Shown: in pieces, positions 12,599-24,602 of the stretch
How the letters are laid out: each line of letters starts with the position of its first letter
Position numbering within the stretch: the stretch's first letter is position 1
Origin: Uloborus plumipes
Lineage: Eukaryota > Arthropoda > Arachnida > Araneae > Uloboridae
Direction: 5' to 3'
Assembly (NCBI GenBank): GCA_038373865.1
Contig: JAXGGA010004714.1
Location: 1-64,000, forward strand
DNA: 64,000 nt
Translations under genes and position numbers: made by a program
The notes under the pieces: model-generated
Seen by the model: only the letters and a program-made list of their open reading frames with translations
What the model was told of the DNA's origin: nothing
Databases searched by the model: none

Positions 12599-12645
12599 CA
12601 AAGAAAAAAAAACACACACATATTTTATGTGTGTTTTTTTCTTTC
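12599..12645. repeat. Hairpin of CA/TG and A/T tracts
   Basis: An A-rich tract running into ACACACACAT is followed after a few bases by ATGTGTG and a T-rich tract, so the two sides pair over roughly 18 bp. It could be a minimal snap-back element or a microsatellite that expanded as a palindrome. No function is implied. Confidence 0.55.
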
Positions 12646-12869
12646 ATTCCCACAGGTGCATTACATCTTAGAAAAAAAAAATCTTTTTTTTCCAAGTTAG
12701 GATGTTCTGGGGAAATTTCTTCTAAAGAACATGGGACAATTCAAAACATTCTATTTGTTTTTTATAAAAGAACACACCTCTGGCGTAATCTAATCAAACA
12801 AGTCAGAACTAGAGGATGCTTCTTATGTCTTGCACCGATAAAGAACATTTATTTAAAAACATATATATG

Positions 12870-13805
12870 GGCGATTCTCTGCAAACTCGTCATTTTCCCC
12901 ACGAAATCTGTTCGGGCACGGTTTTTTGAAATGTTCGCATAATTATAATACTATTGCTCAGAAAATGAATCTATTACTTTGGTTTGAAAGAGGGCCAATT
13001 GAAGTTTGTGTTTTTCCGATAAATCATGATATGGGTAAGTCCCCCGCCTAGTATAACAAGGCAGGGGACTGTGCCAGGTGACTGTGATTTTGCTCTTTGT
13101 TGCTTAATATCTGCAAAACTATTGGAACATAATTAGTTACGAGACTACCTATAAATTTAGGCACAAGTCGTGGACATAATAACTAATATGTTTTACCATT
13201 AAATTAATTGACATTAATAAAATCACTTCCCAGAGGACTGTTTTCGCAACGACCCTGATGCATATTTTCATCACAAATGTGGCTCTCAAGCTAAGCAAAG
13301 TAGCGTTTCAACACCGTTCTCGGCGATTTCGGCAAATTCACACTGATTACTTTAAACTTCATGCCAAAAAGAATTTGCAAAAGCTACAGATTTTTCGTAT
13401 TACAGCTTTGAATTTGTTGCAGGGGACTGTTTGAAAAAACTCCGGACAGAATTTACATGACAATTTTAAGTTTTAGAAATATGTAATTATACCTTATTTC
13501 ATAAGAAAAATATAGCTTCATTATTCTATTTTCAGATATTAATTGCCAAATTTATGTAGTGTTAATAGGTTTTTTGAAATACTATCTTTAACAGTTAGAC
13601 TATGGGATTGGGACAGACAGGGGACTGTGTTTTTGGCGCTTAGATAATTTCTAGAAAAAAATATTAAATTGTTATCACTCCAAATACAATTGGGCCACAA
13701 ATTATTAATGCTTTACTTGTATTAAGAGCGATAATTACTTTATTACACTTTATTATTTTTAAAATACTCAGTCCGGACAGCCAATTACCAGTTTACAGAG
13801 AATCA

Positions 13806-13807
<2 letters not shown>
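12870..13807. mobile_element. Non-autonomous DNA transposon with repeated AGGGGACTGT motif
   Basis: The left end GGCGATTCTCTGCAAACT (12870) and right end AGTTTACAGAGAATCACC (ending 13807) are inverse complements with two mismatches, and partial match continues inward. Both flanks are AT dinucleotides, so the exact target duplication cannot be read. The body carries the 10-mer AGGGGACTGT or a one-base variant five times on the same strand (13063, 13076, 13232, 13421, 13619). No long frame is open. The superfamily is not recognised. The dispersed motif resembles the arrangement in the elements at 17121, 55712 and 62789. Confidence 0.72.

Positions 13808-13845
<38 letters not shown>
13808..13845. 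repeat. (AT)n microsatellite
   Basis: An uninterrupted AT tract abutting the right end of the 12870-13807 element. The left end also abuts a short AT tract, so the transposon probably landed in AT repeats. Confidence 0.95.
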
Positions 13846-13846
<1 letters not shown>

Positions 13847-16800
13847 AAGTTACTGTTTTGGTTTGGTCCTTATTTCATTTAGTTGCTTTCTCCATTAGCA
13901 CAATATTATCTAAAAGCATGTAAGGGGGTTCTAACAGCGAAAACTGAAAATGGCATTTATATAAAAAAAAAAAAAAATCCTGGAGGTACTACGAGAGCGG
14001 TTCTGAGGGTCATCCCTCCAGAAACATGGTTTTAACACAAATTTCCAATTTTAATGACCATTTATATCCTTCATATAAGTTCTTCTATGACCAAACTCTC
14101 ACCTCCCAGAAGATAAATTCTGGCTGCTTTAGTACCTGGCGTGTAGTTGAAAATCGCCCAATTTTTTTCAGAACCACTAATGGTGCTCACACAAAAGTCT
14201 ATTAACGGCGTGAAAAAACTTGATCGCCGTGATTAAAATTTAAAATTAATTACGTTTTTTTTTCTTTCTTTTGTTTTACAAATTTTCTTAATCAGCGCAA
14301 GATTTTATAAACACCTGTAAATTGATCGCCAAATATGCAATAATGGTGCACTCAAAATAATCATGCCCGTTATTGCTGTTTTAATCAGTTCTCTCCACCA
14401 CAATTTTAGCAAATGGAATACTTTTCATCCGTCCGAATTTATCTTATCAAAACTGCCAAACTATACTGGTTTTCCTTTCTCTCCTTATTAAAATAGGCAA
14501 GGTCTACTTTCAATACTAAAGTCTTCCATCAATTTAACCTACATTTCAGTTTCGTCCATTAAACAAACTGGATTTCGTAAGAGGAGGGCCCTTAACAAGC
14601 TTGATTCTCGCACTTGCCCTTTTAGCGACCGATTTACGTCACCTAAATCAAACATCTACAAAGCTAAACCCATACCCAAAGATAATTAGTAAAACATACA
14701 ACATAAATATATTTCACTACACGGAGTCGTTTATCCAATTCTGTTAACCTTTCCTCTCAACTTTATTTAACTAGTAATCAATAGCCACAGAATTGGGAGA
14801 GATTTTTTTTCTTTCGATCGATATCGGTAGTTCAGAGCGAGGGAGGAAAAAAACTATACGAGAGGTATTTTGAGCACTTTTCTAGACTTGTCAATATCAT
14901 GCCGCTGAAAAATGTAAAACCGTTACACTCCAATGCATATTAAACTTAGGTATCGATATCAACAAAAATTAGGATTGATAAGTTTGTTCTCCGATGAAGT
15001 AGATCGTCGATTTTGTTTGATGATGTACATACTGTGAAGTAGAAAAATAGTACATATATCTGCTATTTTGAACCAGAATGTAGCTAGTCTGAAACGAAAA
15101 CTGTATTTTTTTTTTCATATAGCATTTTCAACCATTTATATTAATTTTGAATCATGAGATGTAATTTATTTAAAAAGCAAAAAATGAGTACGGTTCAATT
15201 TTTTGCACTTAAAAAGGTGGGTAATAATGATAGTAAGGGAACGGAGATACAGAGATGAGAGGGGATACAGAGAAGAAAAATACAAGTATTATTTCAATGA
15301 ATTTTAGTTAAATATAATTGAAATGTACGTTACATTACACTACAGGTGTACATTATAGATATTATTGCCACAGTATGAGCTATCAATGCATGATCTTATC
15401 TTCAAAGATTTTTTGCGTGTAAAGCAACAGATCAAGAGTCCTGCCCCCTTCCCCTAAAATTTACGAGTAGAACGAATAAAGATCATTTAAAACGCCATCG
15501 TTTAATTTCCAGTGAAGAAAATAATTTCCACACATCAAGCAAAACATTTTTAACGAATAAATACGAAACAGAAATCAAGGTTTTCTTCAAAATACAAGTC
15601 CCTGTTAAATACTAATTCAGATAAAATAAGCTGCAAAAAACGTTATCATTACCAAGTTTATTTATCAGTTTATAATTAGATAATGCCTTAAAATTTTGAT
15701 GTGAAAAACTAATTCCTAACATAAATTACACCAGTTTGAGAGAAAATTGCTTATAGGACGGAATAGATAGCGGAAACCATTATTAAGGAGTTTAAGAGGC
15801 TTTTTAAATTTTCGATATTTTCTTACTTGATAACTTAATTACTGCTTTCAAAACTAGAGCTTCTTCTCAAAACAAGAAAGAAGAAGAATGTTTAATAAGC
15901 TTAAATAGCAACGCAATTTAAGGGATGGAAAGAGGATAACAATTTAGAAAAAAAATAATTTAATAAAATAACACTTCAGTTTATTGAAGTTGCTATAATT
16001 TTGTAAATATTAAGGTTATGCAATTAGCATTCATCCTATTAAAATACGAATGCGCAGGGTTTTCGGGGTATGAGGAACAACTTGATCAATTAAAAGACCT
16101 ATTAGCTTCGAGCAGATGGAATTCCTACTCTAAAGCTTACAACTGTGTGAATTGATGAAGAGGTTCCTGATAACACCAAAACACGTATCTTTAAATTCTT
16201 TCTGTGTATTTTGGTTTTAAACGTTAGGTGCTAATAATTTCATTTAACAAGAAACATCTTTTATTCATTGAATGCCTCTTTAATCTTTTATTTTAGTGTA
16301 GAAAAATCTATAGCTTACATCGACTTTTGTGTGAAAAGGTAACGAAAAATGTGCGTTGAATAATAATAAGTTTGTCCTATAATAACAATACGGAAAATGG
16401 AATATGTTATGGTACCAATATTATTTCTGTTGATTTTGATCCATATTTGACCGACACCGCAAAAGTCCTCTTTCCTTGAAAATATTTTTAAGTAACGTCT
16501 TTTTTAAAAAGCTGAAAACAGCAAATAACATAGCCAAAGAAAGATCAGCACTTTCTGAAGTTCTAGGTGAAAAATTGTTTCAGTAAATGTCAGAAGATAT
16601 TATCACATTGATTCACATATAGTTGAGTTCCACGTTACACCGCCCGATTTATACTTTTAAAAAACATGATTTGATAAATCTTAGCAGATATTCATGTTCT
16701 TTCAATCATACGTTATATTTTAGTTGCATGTTACTCCTGCCTGTTGAAACATACTAAGCACTTAATTTATTATTATTTTTGTGGAATTAGGTATAGTTAA

Positions 16801-17119
16801 AGATTTTATTATCTTTCAAAAATTAGATTATTATTTTGACTGCTTTGCACAGAAATCACACATTAAAGAGAAGTAAAAAAAGTTTATTCAATAATATTCA
16901 ACAGTTGTAAAGATTTCAAAAAGTTTTTAAATAACAAGAATAAATGAAATACAACAGAATATTAAAAATATCACATTTCATAATCATGACTTTGAAACGC
17001 AGTTCAATCTATCACATAAGTTTTCAAGTCGTTTTCGCTTTAAAGCATGAATTGAGTTGCTCAGAAGTTAACTCCATTTCTTGATAGTTACCAATTTTCG
17101 TAAATCTTAAAGGAACGGT
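13846..17119. other. AT-rich noncoding DNA
   Basis: No gene or clear repeat is recognised over this 3.3 kb. It holds scattered homopolymers (13962-13975 A-rich) and short frames only. Confidence 0.35.
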
Positions 17120-17120
17120 A

Positions 17121-19104
17121 AAGGGTCATTCCACAGACATGTCAACCACAAATGTCAACCTCAGAAAAAAAAAAAAATCTCGCAGCCCTAATTGTGACCT
17201 GTCATTTTATTCAGCAGACTTACTAGTTTTTGAATCTGGTAACAGTAAAAATCTGGTGCTCGGTATTTTTCTTGTAGCTTCATTTGTACATGGTTGCAGA
17301 AAAAACATGTACATAAAATATAGGTCAGAGTTTTCTTGTATAACGTAAAAATGTGTACGAGTTTTTATAAGAACTATGTTTGATATGAAAATTTAGATCT
17401 AAATCTACTGAAAATGAGTGCTGTTTTTTCACAATATATAAGCCAAGCATTTTAATCAGTAGGAATATTTCAAAGTCTTCTATTGTATTACATTTGTCAC
17501 AAAAACGCTCTATTTTCTATTTGAAAAATAAACTAAAGATTTATAAAAGTCAAAACTTTTTATTTTCTTATACCTGTATCATAGCTACTTAAAAAGTGCT
17601 TAAAAATATTTATCCTACATAAAGTTAGACAGATAAATTTTTTAGTGTGACTAACGTAACAGTTGAGCTGTGAATAACATAACAGTTAAGATGTGACAAA
17701 CGTAACATTATAAAAATGGCTGCTATTATTTAACACTTATTTAATTTAATGTTCATATTTATCTACAATTTTAGAAAAGTAGACACATTTAATTTATTAA
17801 AAATATTTAGGCTGGGTCATTAGAGGTCATTAGGTCATAGAAGGTCATTTTAAAGGTCTTCTTTTAAAAGAAATTCTTCTAATTTAAAGAATCATTATAT
17901 TTCAAAAAGAAGAATGGGTAAAGCAAAATGAATATTCTGTTGAATATGCGTTCAAAACAAGAATTACAACTAGAAAATTGAGAGAAGAGAAGCCCAATCA
18001 TAAAAAAGTGAGAAGTATTATATTTTGAAGAAAATATTTCCACTAATCATCAAAATGTAGTAATAGCAGCACGTTGGAAAACATTTGAAAATGTTACATG
18101 CTAGAGTGCCAATATATGTTGCTGTTGCATATTACAGCAAATGCACCAATGATGATTTAGAAATTAAAACATTTGCGGTGTTATCTGGAACTGAAATGCA
18201 TTCTGCAAAATGCACTGCGTAAAATTCTTTTTTAAAATTTTGTTCAATATTATAATTTAATGTAGGATCTACAACACCATTCGTTTTACGAATCAGTAAA
18301 TTTTAAGGAATAATGTCATAGAAAAGTATTACGGAGTTTCTTCTGACGATAACTAGTATTATTGGCAGAATATCAGAATTTAGAAAAACTATCAACTTGT
18401 ACAAAATTAACTTTTAAAGGAAACCTAAAAAGAATTTAATTAGCAGAAATTGATGGTTGTCAGTAAGTAAAAGCAGTTTTTCTTTGACCGATTCAAATTG
18501 AGCTAATTAAAGGAAAAACTTCCATACAATTTCTTACACTAATTTAGGAAAAAAGGTAAGAAATAAACCATAATGCAACATAAAAAAGGTCTTAAAAAGT
18601 GTAAAAGTAGTGTAAGTGGCAGAGATTAGTTACAATAAAGTTTTAATATGTATGCTTTACCTGTTATTTGATGGTTACGTCAGTCACGTTATGTTAATCA
18701 CACGCAGTCTTGAGTAACCCCTAAGGGCCAAAAAAATTCTGCTTTTGTAAATGGGTAGCTTTTTTTTAAAAAGTATAATGCATTATCTTTTATAAATACA
18801 TCAGCCAATTTTAAATGCCTCCTTAACTTTCAGAACAAATTGCTTCTTAACATAAGTATCGTTTTTCAGGGTTACAAAAATGCTATGTTCGTCACAGTGC
18901 CGTTTTTCCGTTTTTTCTTTTGGTGAAAAAGTACCTATTAGCAGTTATTTTGCTTCAAATTCTTGGTAGAAATGACACATACTAAGTATGTACATTTTAA
19001 ATCTATAAACTAAGCCTTAAATTATTCTTTAGACTTTAATTTTCAAATAAAAACAGTGCGAAAATCAACAGCGAATGTTACGTTAGTCACTATGAATGAC
19101 CCTT
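17121..19104 (+). mobile_element. DNA transposon with GGGTCATTC ends and a 23-bp-spaced motif array
   Basis: The left end AAGGGTCATTCCAC and right end GAATGACCCTT are inverse complements over AAGGGTCATTC. Flanks TAA/TAA or TA/TA are both compatible. A 14-bp motif GTGACTAACGTAAC occurs at 17647, 17670 and 17693 (23 bp apart), and its inverse complement at 18674, 18688, 18882 and 19077. The middle, about 17900-18360, translates in pieces interrupted by stops and shifts (for example VAVAYYSKCTNDD near 18117), which suggests a decayed coding region of unknown protein. A shortened reverse-oriented copy lies at about 36090-37162. The superfamily is not assigned. Confidence 0.75.
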
Positions 19105-20819
19105 AATCATTCAAAAAATAATCGGTCTCGCAGTATTAAAATATTCATCGCTGCCGTCGTTTTAAACTCGTTTACATCTATGCTTCACTAACAAAATAAA
19201 CTTCAGGATTTTCAAAGCTTGAATAGTGAAACCAATGATGAATCCACTTCTTCATACACAAGCATTACACGGGAGAGTTAATGAGCCTAAAAAAGGGAGA
19301 AAGATTGTTAGTCGACATGAAATTAAAATTTAGGTACATAAGGAACAAACAGAAGGAACAACATAAAGAAGAAACAGAAAAATGTTTTTGTCTTTAGAAT
19401 ACAAAAGCAGATGGTTAAGTATGTAAATAAGCAATTACGTTAGATAACCTACCTTTAATCTGCAAAATCCGCACGGTTTAAATTCTGATATAAATAATGA
19501 AGAAAATTTATTACTAAATAAAATAATAGTTTATGCGGAAGCAGATTTATTTGAAATAAATTTATTTTATGCATTAATGTAAGACATACCTTCTTGTCCC
19601 AGAAAAAAAAATCTATTACTAATTTAAAACTTAATTATTTGCAATTCACAACTATTTTTCAACTTAAATTTTACAATCAACATGCACAGTTAATTAAATA
19701 TCTAAAACGATTTTGACTTACCTTGGACATTTTTTCTCGTGAAATACGCCATTCTTCTTCCACGACTCGACTTTACCACCTATTGCGTCTTATAATATCC
19801 AGAAAGGTAAAAAAATAATTTGAAATTTAACATAAAAAAACCGCAACATACATAAGTTTCCTTTCAAATTACTAGCTAATGAGGGAGACATAAAATGGAA
19901 AATATTGTAGAAGATGTAAATGTTTTTAAAAGTACACTATCATCTGTTTTTTAAGTACTTGCACTTGAAGAATTACACTCATTATGTTATTTTTAGTAAT
20001 TATAAGTATTTTGTAACATTTAGTAATAATAGTAGTAGGTAGTATTAGTTTTAATAATACGTAGTTTTTTTGATCATATGCTATTTTTCAACACTGGAGT
20101 TCAATCTTCTGACACATAAATTTCGATTAAATATACCATTGAACTGCAAATAAAACGAAGCAGTTTCAACAACAAACAACTTAATTTCACAACAATGAGG
20201 CTTTCAATCTCACAATAATAGGTTATTGAAAATTGGATCAAATCAAAATCCAATACATTTATGATATATATGTTACTTGCACGATATAATAATAGATAAA
20301 AGTAACGAGATTCACCCAGCACTTAGTATTAAAGAAATAAGTAAAAAATTGATAATATTACAACTCAATGTAATTATTTCTTTAGTTTAAATAATAAGTT
20401 TTTTTTTCACCTTTCTAGTAGTAAGAATTATTTATCTACACTAAACATAGAAACAGCTTCTAACAGCTTTGACTATTATGTTTCTTTACTTAAAGAGCTT
20501 GGAGTTGTAAATGTACTAGGAATGGTAATTTAGTTCAACAGAAGGTGTAATGCAAACAGAAAACGAAATAATATAAAAGCTCTGTTCTGTAGAGAGTGCA
20601 GCAGAGAAAAGCAAACCAAGGCTAAATTTCAAAAATAGATTAATTACTTCAAAACGGCAATGACCGGGAAAACTTTGAAAAATCTGAGGCCGCCTTTCTC
20701 CGAATTTTCAAATCATTACTCGAATTACGGACTTTTGTGTTTACCTTTAAAACTGTATTAATCTTTTTTGTTTTCAATATGTCTATTCATTTTTAAGTTC
20801 AAGATTATGAAAATTAGTG
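19105..20819. other. AT-rich noncoding DNA
   Basis: No gene or structured repeat is recognised. Confidence 0.35.
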
Positions 20820-22170
20820 GATAAGAGAAGGATTAGTAAAAGGTGTGATTAATTTCTTTAAAAATAGCATAATCAAGTTTGGTTTTCGGGATGATAAACT
20901 AGATCTCCAATAACAAAGGATGGAAATAATTAATCTGTGAAAGAGGGAAGAATGATATCCGAAATTTTCTTCTCATTTTTGAATTGAAGAAGATGAATGT
21001 GTTATTGATTAGGCTGCATAAAACATTTTGGTTTCTTAGAGGAGGGATACCCAAACACATATCTTGCTCCAGGTGATGGCTGTAATTAAGTCGTAAGGAG
21101 GATAGGAAGGTATTATATATTTATTTATTCAAAATAAGTGTTAGAAATTATTAGTAAATATAGCATAAGGGATGAAAACTCAAATCCATCTACAGTGAAG
21201 ATGAATGTATGATTTAATAATACTTAATAGAATACTCATTGTGGTTTCTGAGAGAAGGCATACCCAAGATCTCCAATACAAGTCGATAATAGTAATTGAT
21301 TCGTAAAAAGGAGAGAGAAAGATATATTAAATGTTCTCCTTATCTTTAAATTCAAGAAGATAAATGTGTGATTAATAATTAGTAAATAGGCGATGGCAGG
21401 ATTTACTTTGCCAAAGAGGGTGAAGATACTGAGTTATGGCAATGAGACGTTAAGTTGCTTAAAAGCAGACAAAAACCTGACTCTTGAGAAGCGTATATTT
21501 AATAAGAAAATATTTATTAACAACCTAGTTTTTTTTTTAATTAAAAGAGTTTTACTTCAACAGGAGGGGAGGTAATAACAGTTCCTAAACCCTGTAATAA
21601 ACAGTTAACTCTTAAACATGATATGAAGAAGTCATATTTTCTAAGGAAGTTACGCACGGTAACAATCTATAGGGGAGAGCAATAAACACATTTCTCTTCA
21701 AAGGAACGCTTGGTATTTAAAAATTATAAAAGGTTTAGTAACTAAAAGATGATAATAAGTAAATTTAATGCGGTATAAATAACGTCTATGTGTTAATAAG
21801 TATAATAAACTAAGCGTAGTTTTCAGTTCGGGAAGATTGTCAAGTTTAGCTTCTAATACAGGCGGCAGAAGTAACTAATTCATAAAAAGGGGAATTTATG
21901 CATTTTTTGCTTTTAAAAGACACTTCGACGACGATGAAAAAGACGAATCCTTGAATAACTCCTAGTGTGGGCTATAAGTTTTAGTTACTGATAAAGGAAG
22001 GCGAGATAATTTAGTGGGGCTAAGTTGTTGATAAATAAAGCCATATGTGTTTTGTATATATGAGGAAGGGATAGCTAGGTTTAAATACTAAGCCCAGTAA
22101 TAACAATAATATATTCTCAAAAGGAGAGTTGTGAACACAATAGATTTTGCAGGAAGACGATTATTTACTA
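20820..22170. repeat. Degenerate tandem array, about seven units of 160-240 bp
   Basis: The anchor agatgaatgtgtgattaat recurs in variant form at about 20828, 20991, 21199 and 21358. A second anchor, agatctccaata, recurs at 20901 and 21268, and a purine-rich anchor like aaaaaggagagag recurs at about 20936, 21092, 21303, 21881 and 22116. The order of anchors is constant. Units are too diverged to carry a common frame. Confidence 0.6.
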
Positions 22171-23154
22171 AGAGGCAATAGAAAAAAAAAACAATTCCAA
22201 AAGGGGCACTAAACCAAGTAAGGACTAAACTGAAGAAGATTTTGAAAGCGCAGTAAAATAACAGATATTATAGATTTTCGATGATACGTTAAAAAAATTT
22301 CAAAGATTTTTTTCCCTTGAAGACGCACTTTTATTAAACAGATATCCTTTTAAATGTAATACTCTGCGAATACTTTATGTTCAAAGCAAGAGTTCCTCAT
22401 CTTGACAGAAATTTTCACGAGCAAACATAAATCAAACCTACAAATAAAATCCAAATTTGACAGTTATCTATTGCACTGGAGCTGAGAAACGCTGGAGTAC
22501 TTTTTTGCTTTAAAAATAGTCTTAAATGTCTTCTCAGATTTAGAAAATTGCCTCTCAGCCGTTCACTTCACACCTGCTTCAGACTAAAAATTTATATTTT
22601 TATCCGAAACTCAGATAGTAAAGCATGTGGGGTAATATAATACAGAACTGGAATCAATAGCAAAAGATTTTTTTACGAATGATAAGAAAAGACTTTTATA
22701 TCGGGAATGAAAATATTCACTGGGCGTTTCCAAAAACTGAAAAATGAAAGAACTGCCAGTGGGAAAGAATATCCACTACATTTATTGCAATCATTAAGCC
22801 TGCAAATAACTTAGAGTAAGAGCAATATACGGTTGGCATAGCTTCTCTTTATTAAATATTAAAGTAGGCAATGTTGTGTTCAGATATTTTCATTTTCAAC
22901 CAGTAACTTTTCTCCCCTTTACTATAGCGGAGAAGCAATTTATTTCGTTGTACATTACGATATAGAGGCAGAAAAATTGCTCTTAGAAGCGTTGGAATAA
23001 ATGCTTTTAATATTAATGCAAGTTTAGTTACTGAAAAAGAGGTCCACCGAAAGGAATAGAATTTTCGGGGTAGGGACAGAGAAAAAAATTTCCCCTTAAA
23101 AATACTCGAATCAGAAAATTCGAGATAAGAAAATGTTGTTGGCGTCGAAGATAT
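22171..23154. other. AT-rich noncoding DNA
   Basis: No gene is seen. Weak similarity to the preceding array (purine-rich blocks at about 22920-23070) may mean the array once extended further. Confidence 0.3.
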
Positions 23155-23373
23155 AATTGAATCGTTTATTTCAAAAACTAGTCAAGTAAAAAGCTCTAAA
23201 AATTTGATAAGGATTACCATATTTGAAACTAAAAAGTACACATATTTAGATAAATTTCTTTTAGTAGTAAGTGTTGTAATCTACGATTGGATGGTTCAAT
23301 GTGATGATATAAATACTTTCTTAAAATTTGAAATGTTGTCGTTTTAATGGTTTTTGAAATAAACGATTCAATT
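23155..23373. mobile_element. MITE with 24-bp perfect terminal inverted repeats
   Basis: The left end (23155-23178) starts AATTGAATCGTTTATTTC and is matched exactly by its inverse complement at 23350-23373. Element length is 219 bp. The target duplication is not clear because of AT flanks. No coding capacity. Confidence 0.78.
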
Positions 23374-24398
23374 TACCTTGAAGTGAAAGTGAGATCTAGC
23401 CATGTTCAAGGAGATACAAATAGAGCTTACATTCAAGGACAGGAGAATATAAATTGAATTTAAGAAGATCAAGGTATGTAAATCAGTTTTAAAAGAATCA
23501 AAACGTAACGCAACATCAACGTTATGAAGACATAGCAAACTGCTCAAGGTCAGAGTTAAATGTTAAAAGAGTTTTAAGGTCAAAATTAAAGACTTCATGA
23601 AATTCTCAGCTGCCTAAAACATTACTTAACGCGGAAATAAATATTGGTTTAATTGATTTTGCTTTAAAAGAGAACGCGTGTCAAAATAATCGCATCAAAT
23701 ATCAGTAGCATTAATTCATGAGTAATCACTGGGGGAGCGAGGGGAGGCGACAACACTCCTTTTTCAATGCTATTTGCTTAAAACACGTGAAATACGCCAA
23801 TTTATCAGGAACAATATGCTGTATAAATTGTCAAGTATAAAATTTACGAGATCTCAGTACGGAAATGCAGATCAACAATAAAAATGTAAAAAGCAAACTC
23901 CCATTTTTATCAAATTCGTAAAAATCATAAAAATCGTCGTTTCAGATTCAGGCATCGTCATTCTAAATGCGGATCCTCTCCAATATGGCCTAAATAGTTC
24001 CGTGGCTAGGGCCTACTGATCCAGACAACACTCACATAATATGAGTAAAGCTTATGAGGTACTATTTTGCTCTCGACTTGGATTACTGCGAACGATTAAT
24101 TTTTGCTGTTAGTATAAATGATTCGCAGAGCTAATTTGCAAGATGGACTGAATTAACACAAGTGATAACGGTGCCAAACTTTCAAATGTGCATCCATGTT
24201 TAGTGAGCTTATTTTTTGTAGGAAAATAGAAGAACAAATTAAATCAGTCTTTTGTTTCAAAGATGCTTAAATATCAGTAGTTATATAATTGAATCGGCTT
24301 CCAGCTTAGAATCTTATTTAGTACTAGTCGCCAAGACCTATACGTCTCATAATGGTTCATGAAAGGTTAAATTCAGTTCTATTCTAATTTCATAGTTT
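23374..24398. other. Noncoding DNA with a nuclear-receptor-type site
   Basis: No gene is seen. TCAAGGTCA at 23544-23552 is a perfect extended half-site of the kind bound by Ftz-F1/NR5A and ERR receptors, and related CAAGG strings recur nearby (about 23408, 23435, 23470). Function is not shown. Confidence 0.3.
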
Positions 24399-24402
24399 TT
24401 AA

Positions 24403-24598
24403 AGGGCAATCCACACGCAATGAAAAATCCGAAGGAGTTCCTTGAGGAATCAGGTCTTGAGGAAATCCTTTATGTGATTTCTGTTAAGATATTCTCGTGG
24501 ATCTCAGGACGCTTCTGTTTTGAGGTTTTCCTCAAGGAATTCCTTTGAGGTTTTCCTCAAGGAAAGCCTTCGGATTTTCCGGAGCGTGTGGAGGGCCC
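24403..24598. mobile_element. MITE with TTAA target duplication (piggyBac- or Kolobok-like)
   Basis: TTAA occurs at 24399-24402 and 24599-24602. Inside, the left end reads AGGGCAATCCACACGC and the right end, on the other strand, GGGCCCTCCACACGC, and the arms pair further inward through aaaatccgaagg and ccttgagg. Near the right arm a 19-mer, TGAGGTTTTCCTCAAGGAA, is repeated in tandem with a 25 bp step (24521 and 24546). There is no coding frame. TTAA duplication is typical of piggyBac and Kolobok elements; choosing between them needs the autonomous partner. Confidence 0.78.
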
Positions 24599-24602
24599 TT
24601 AA

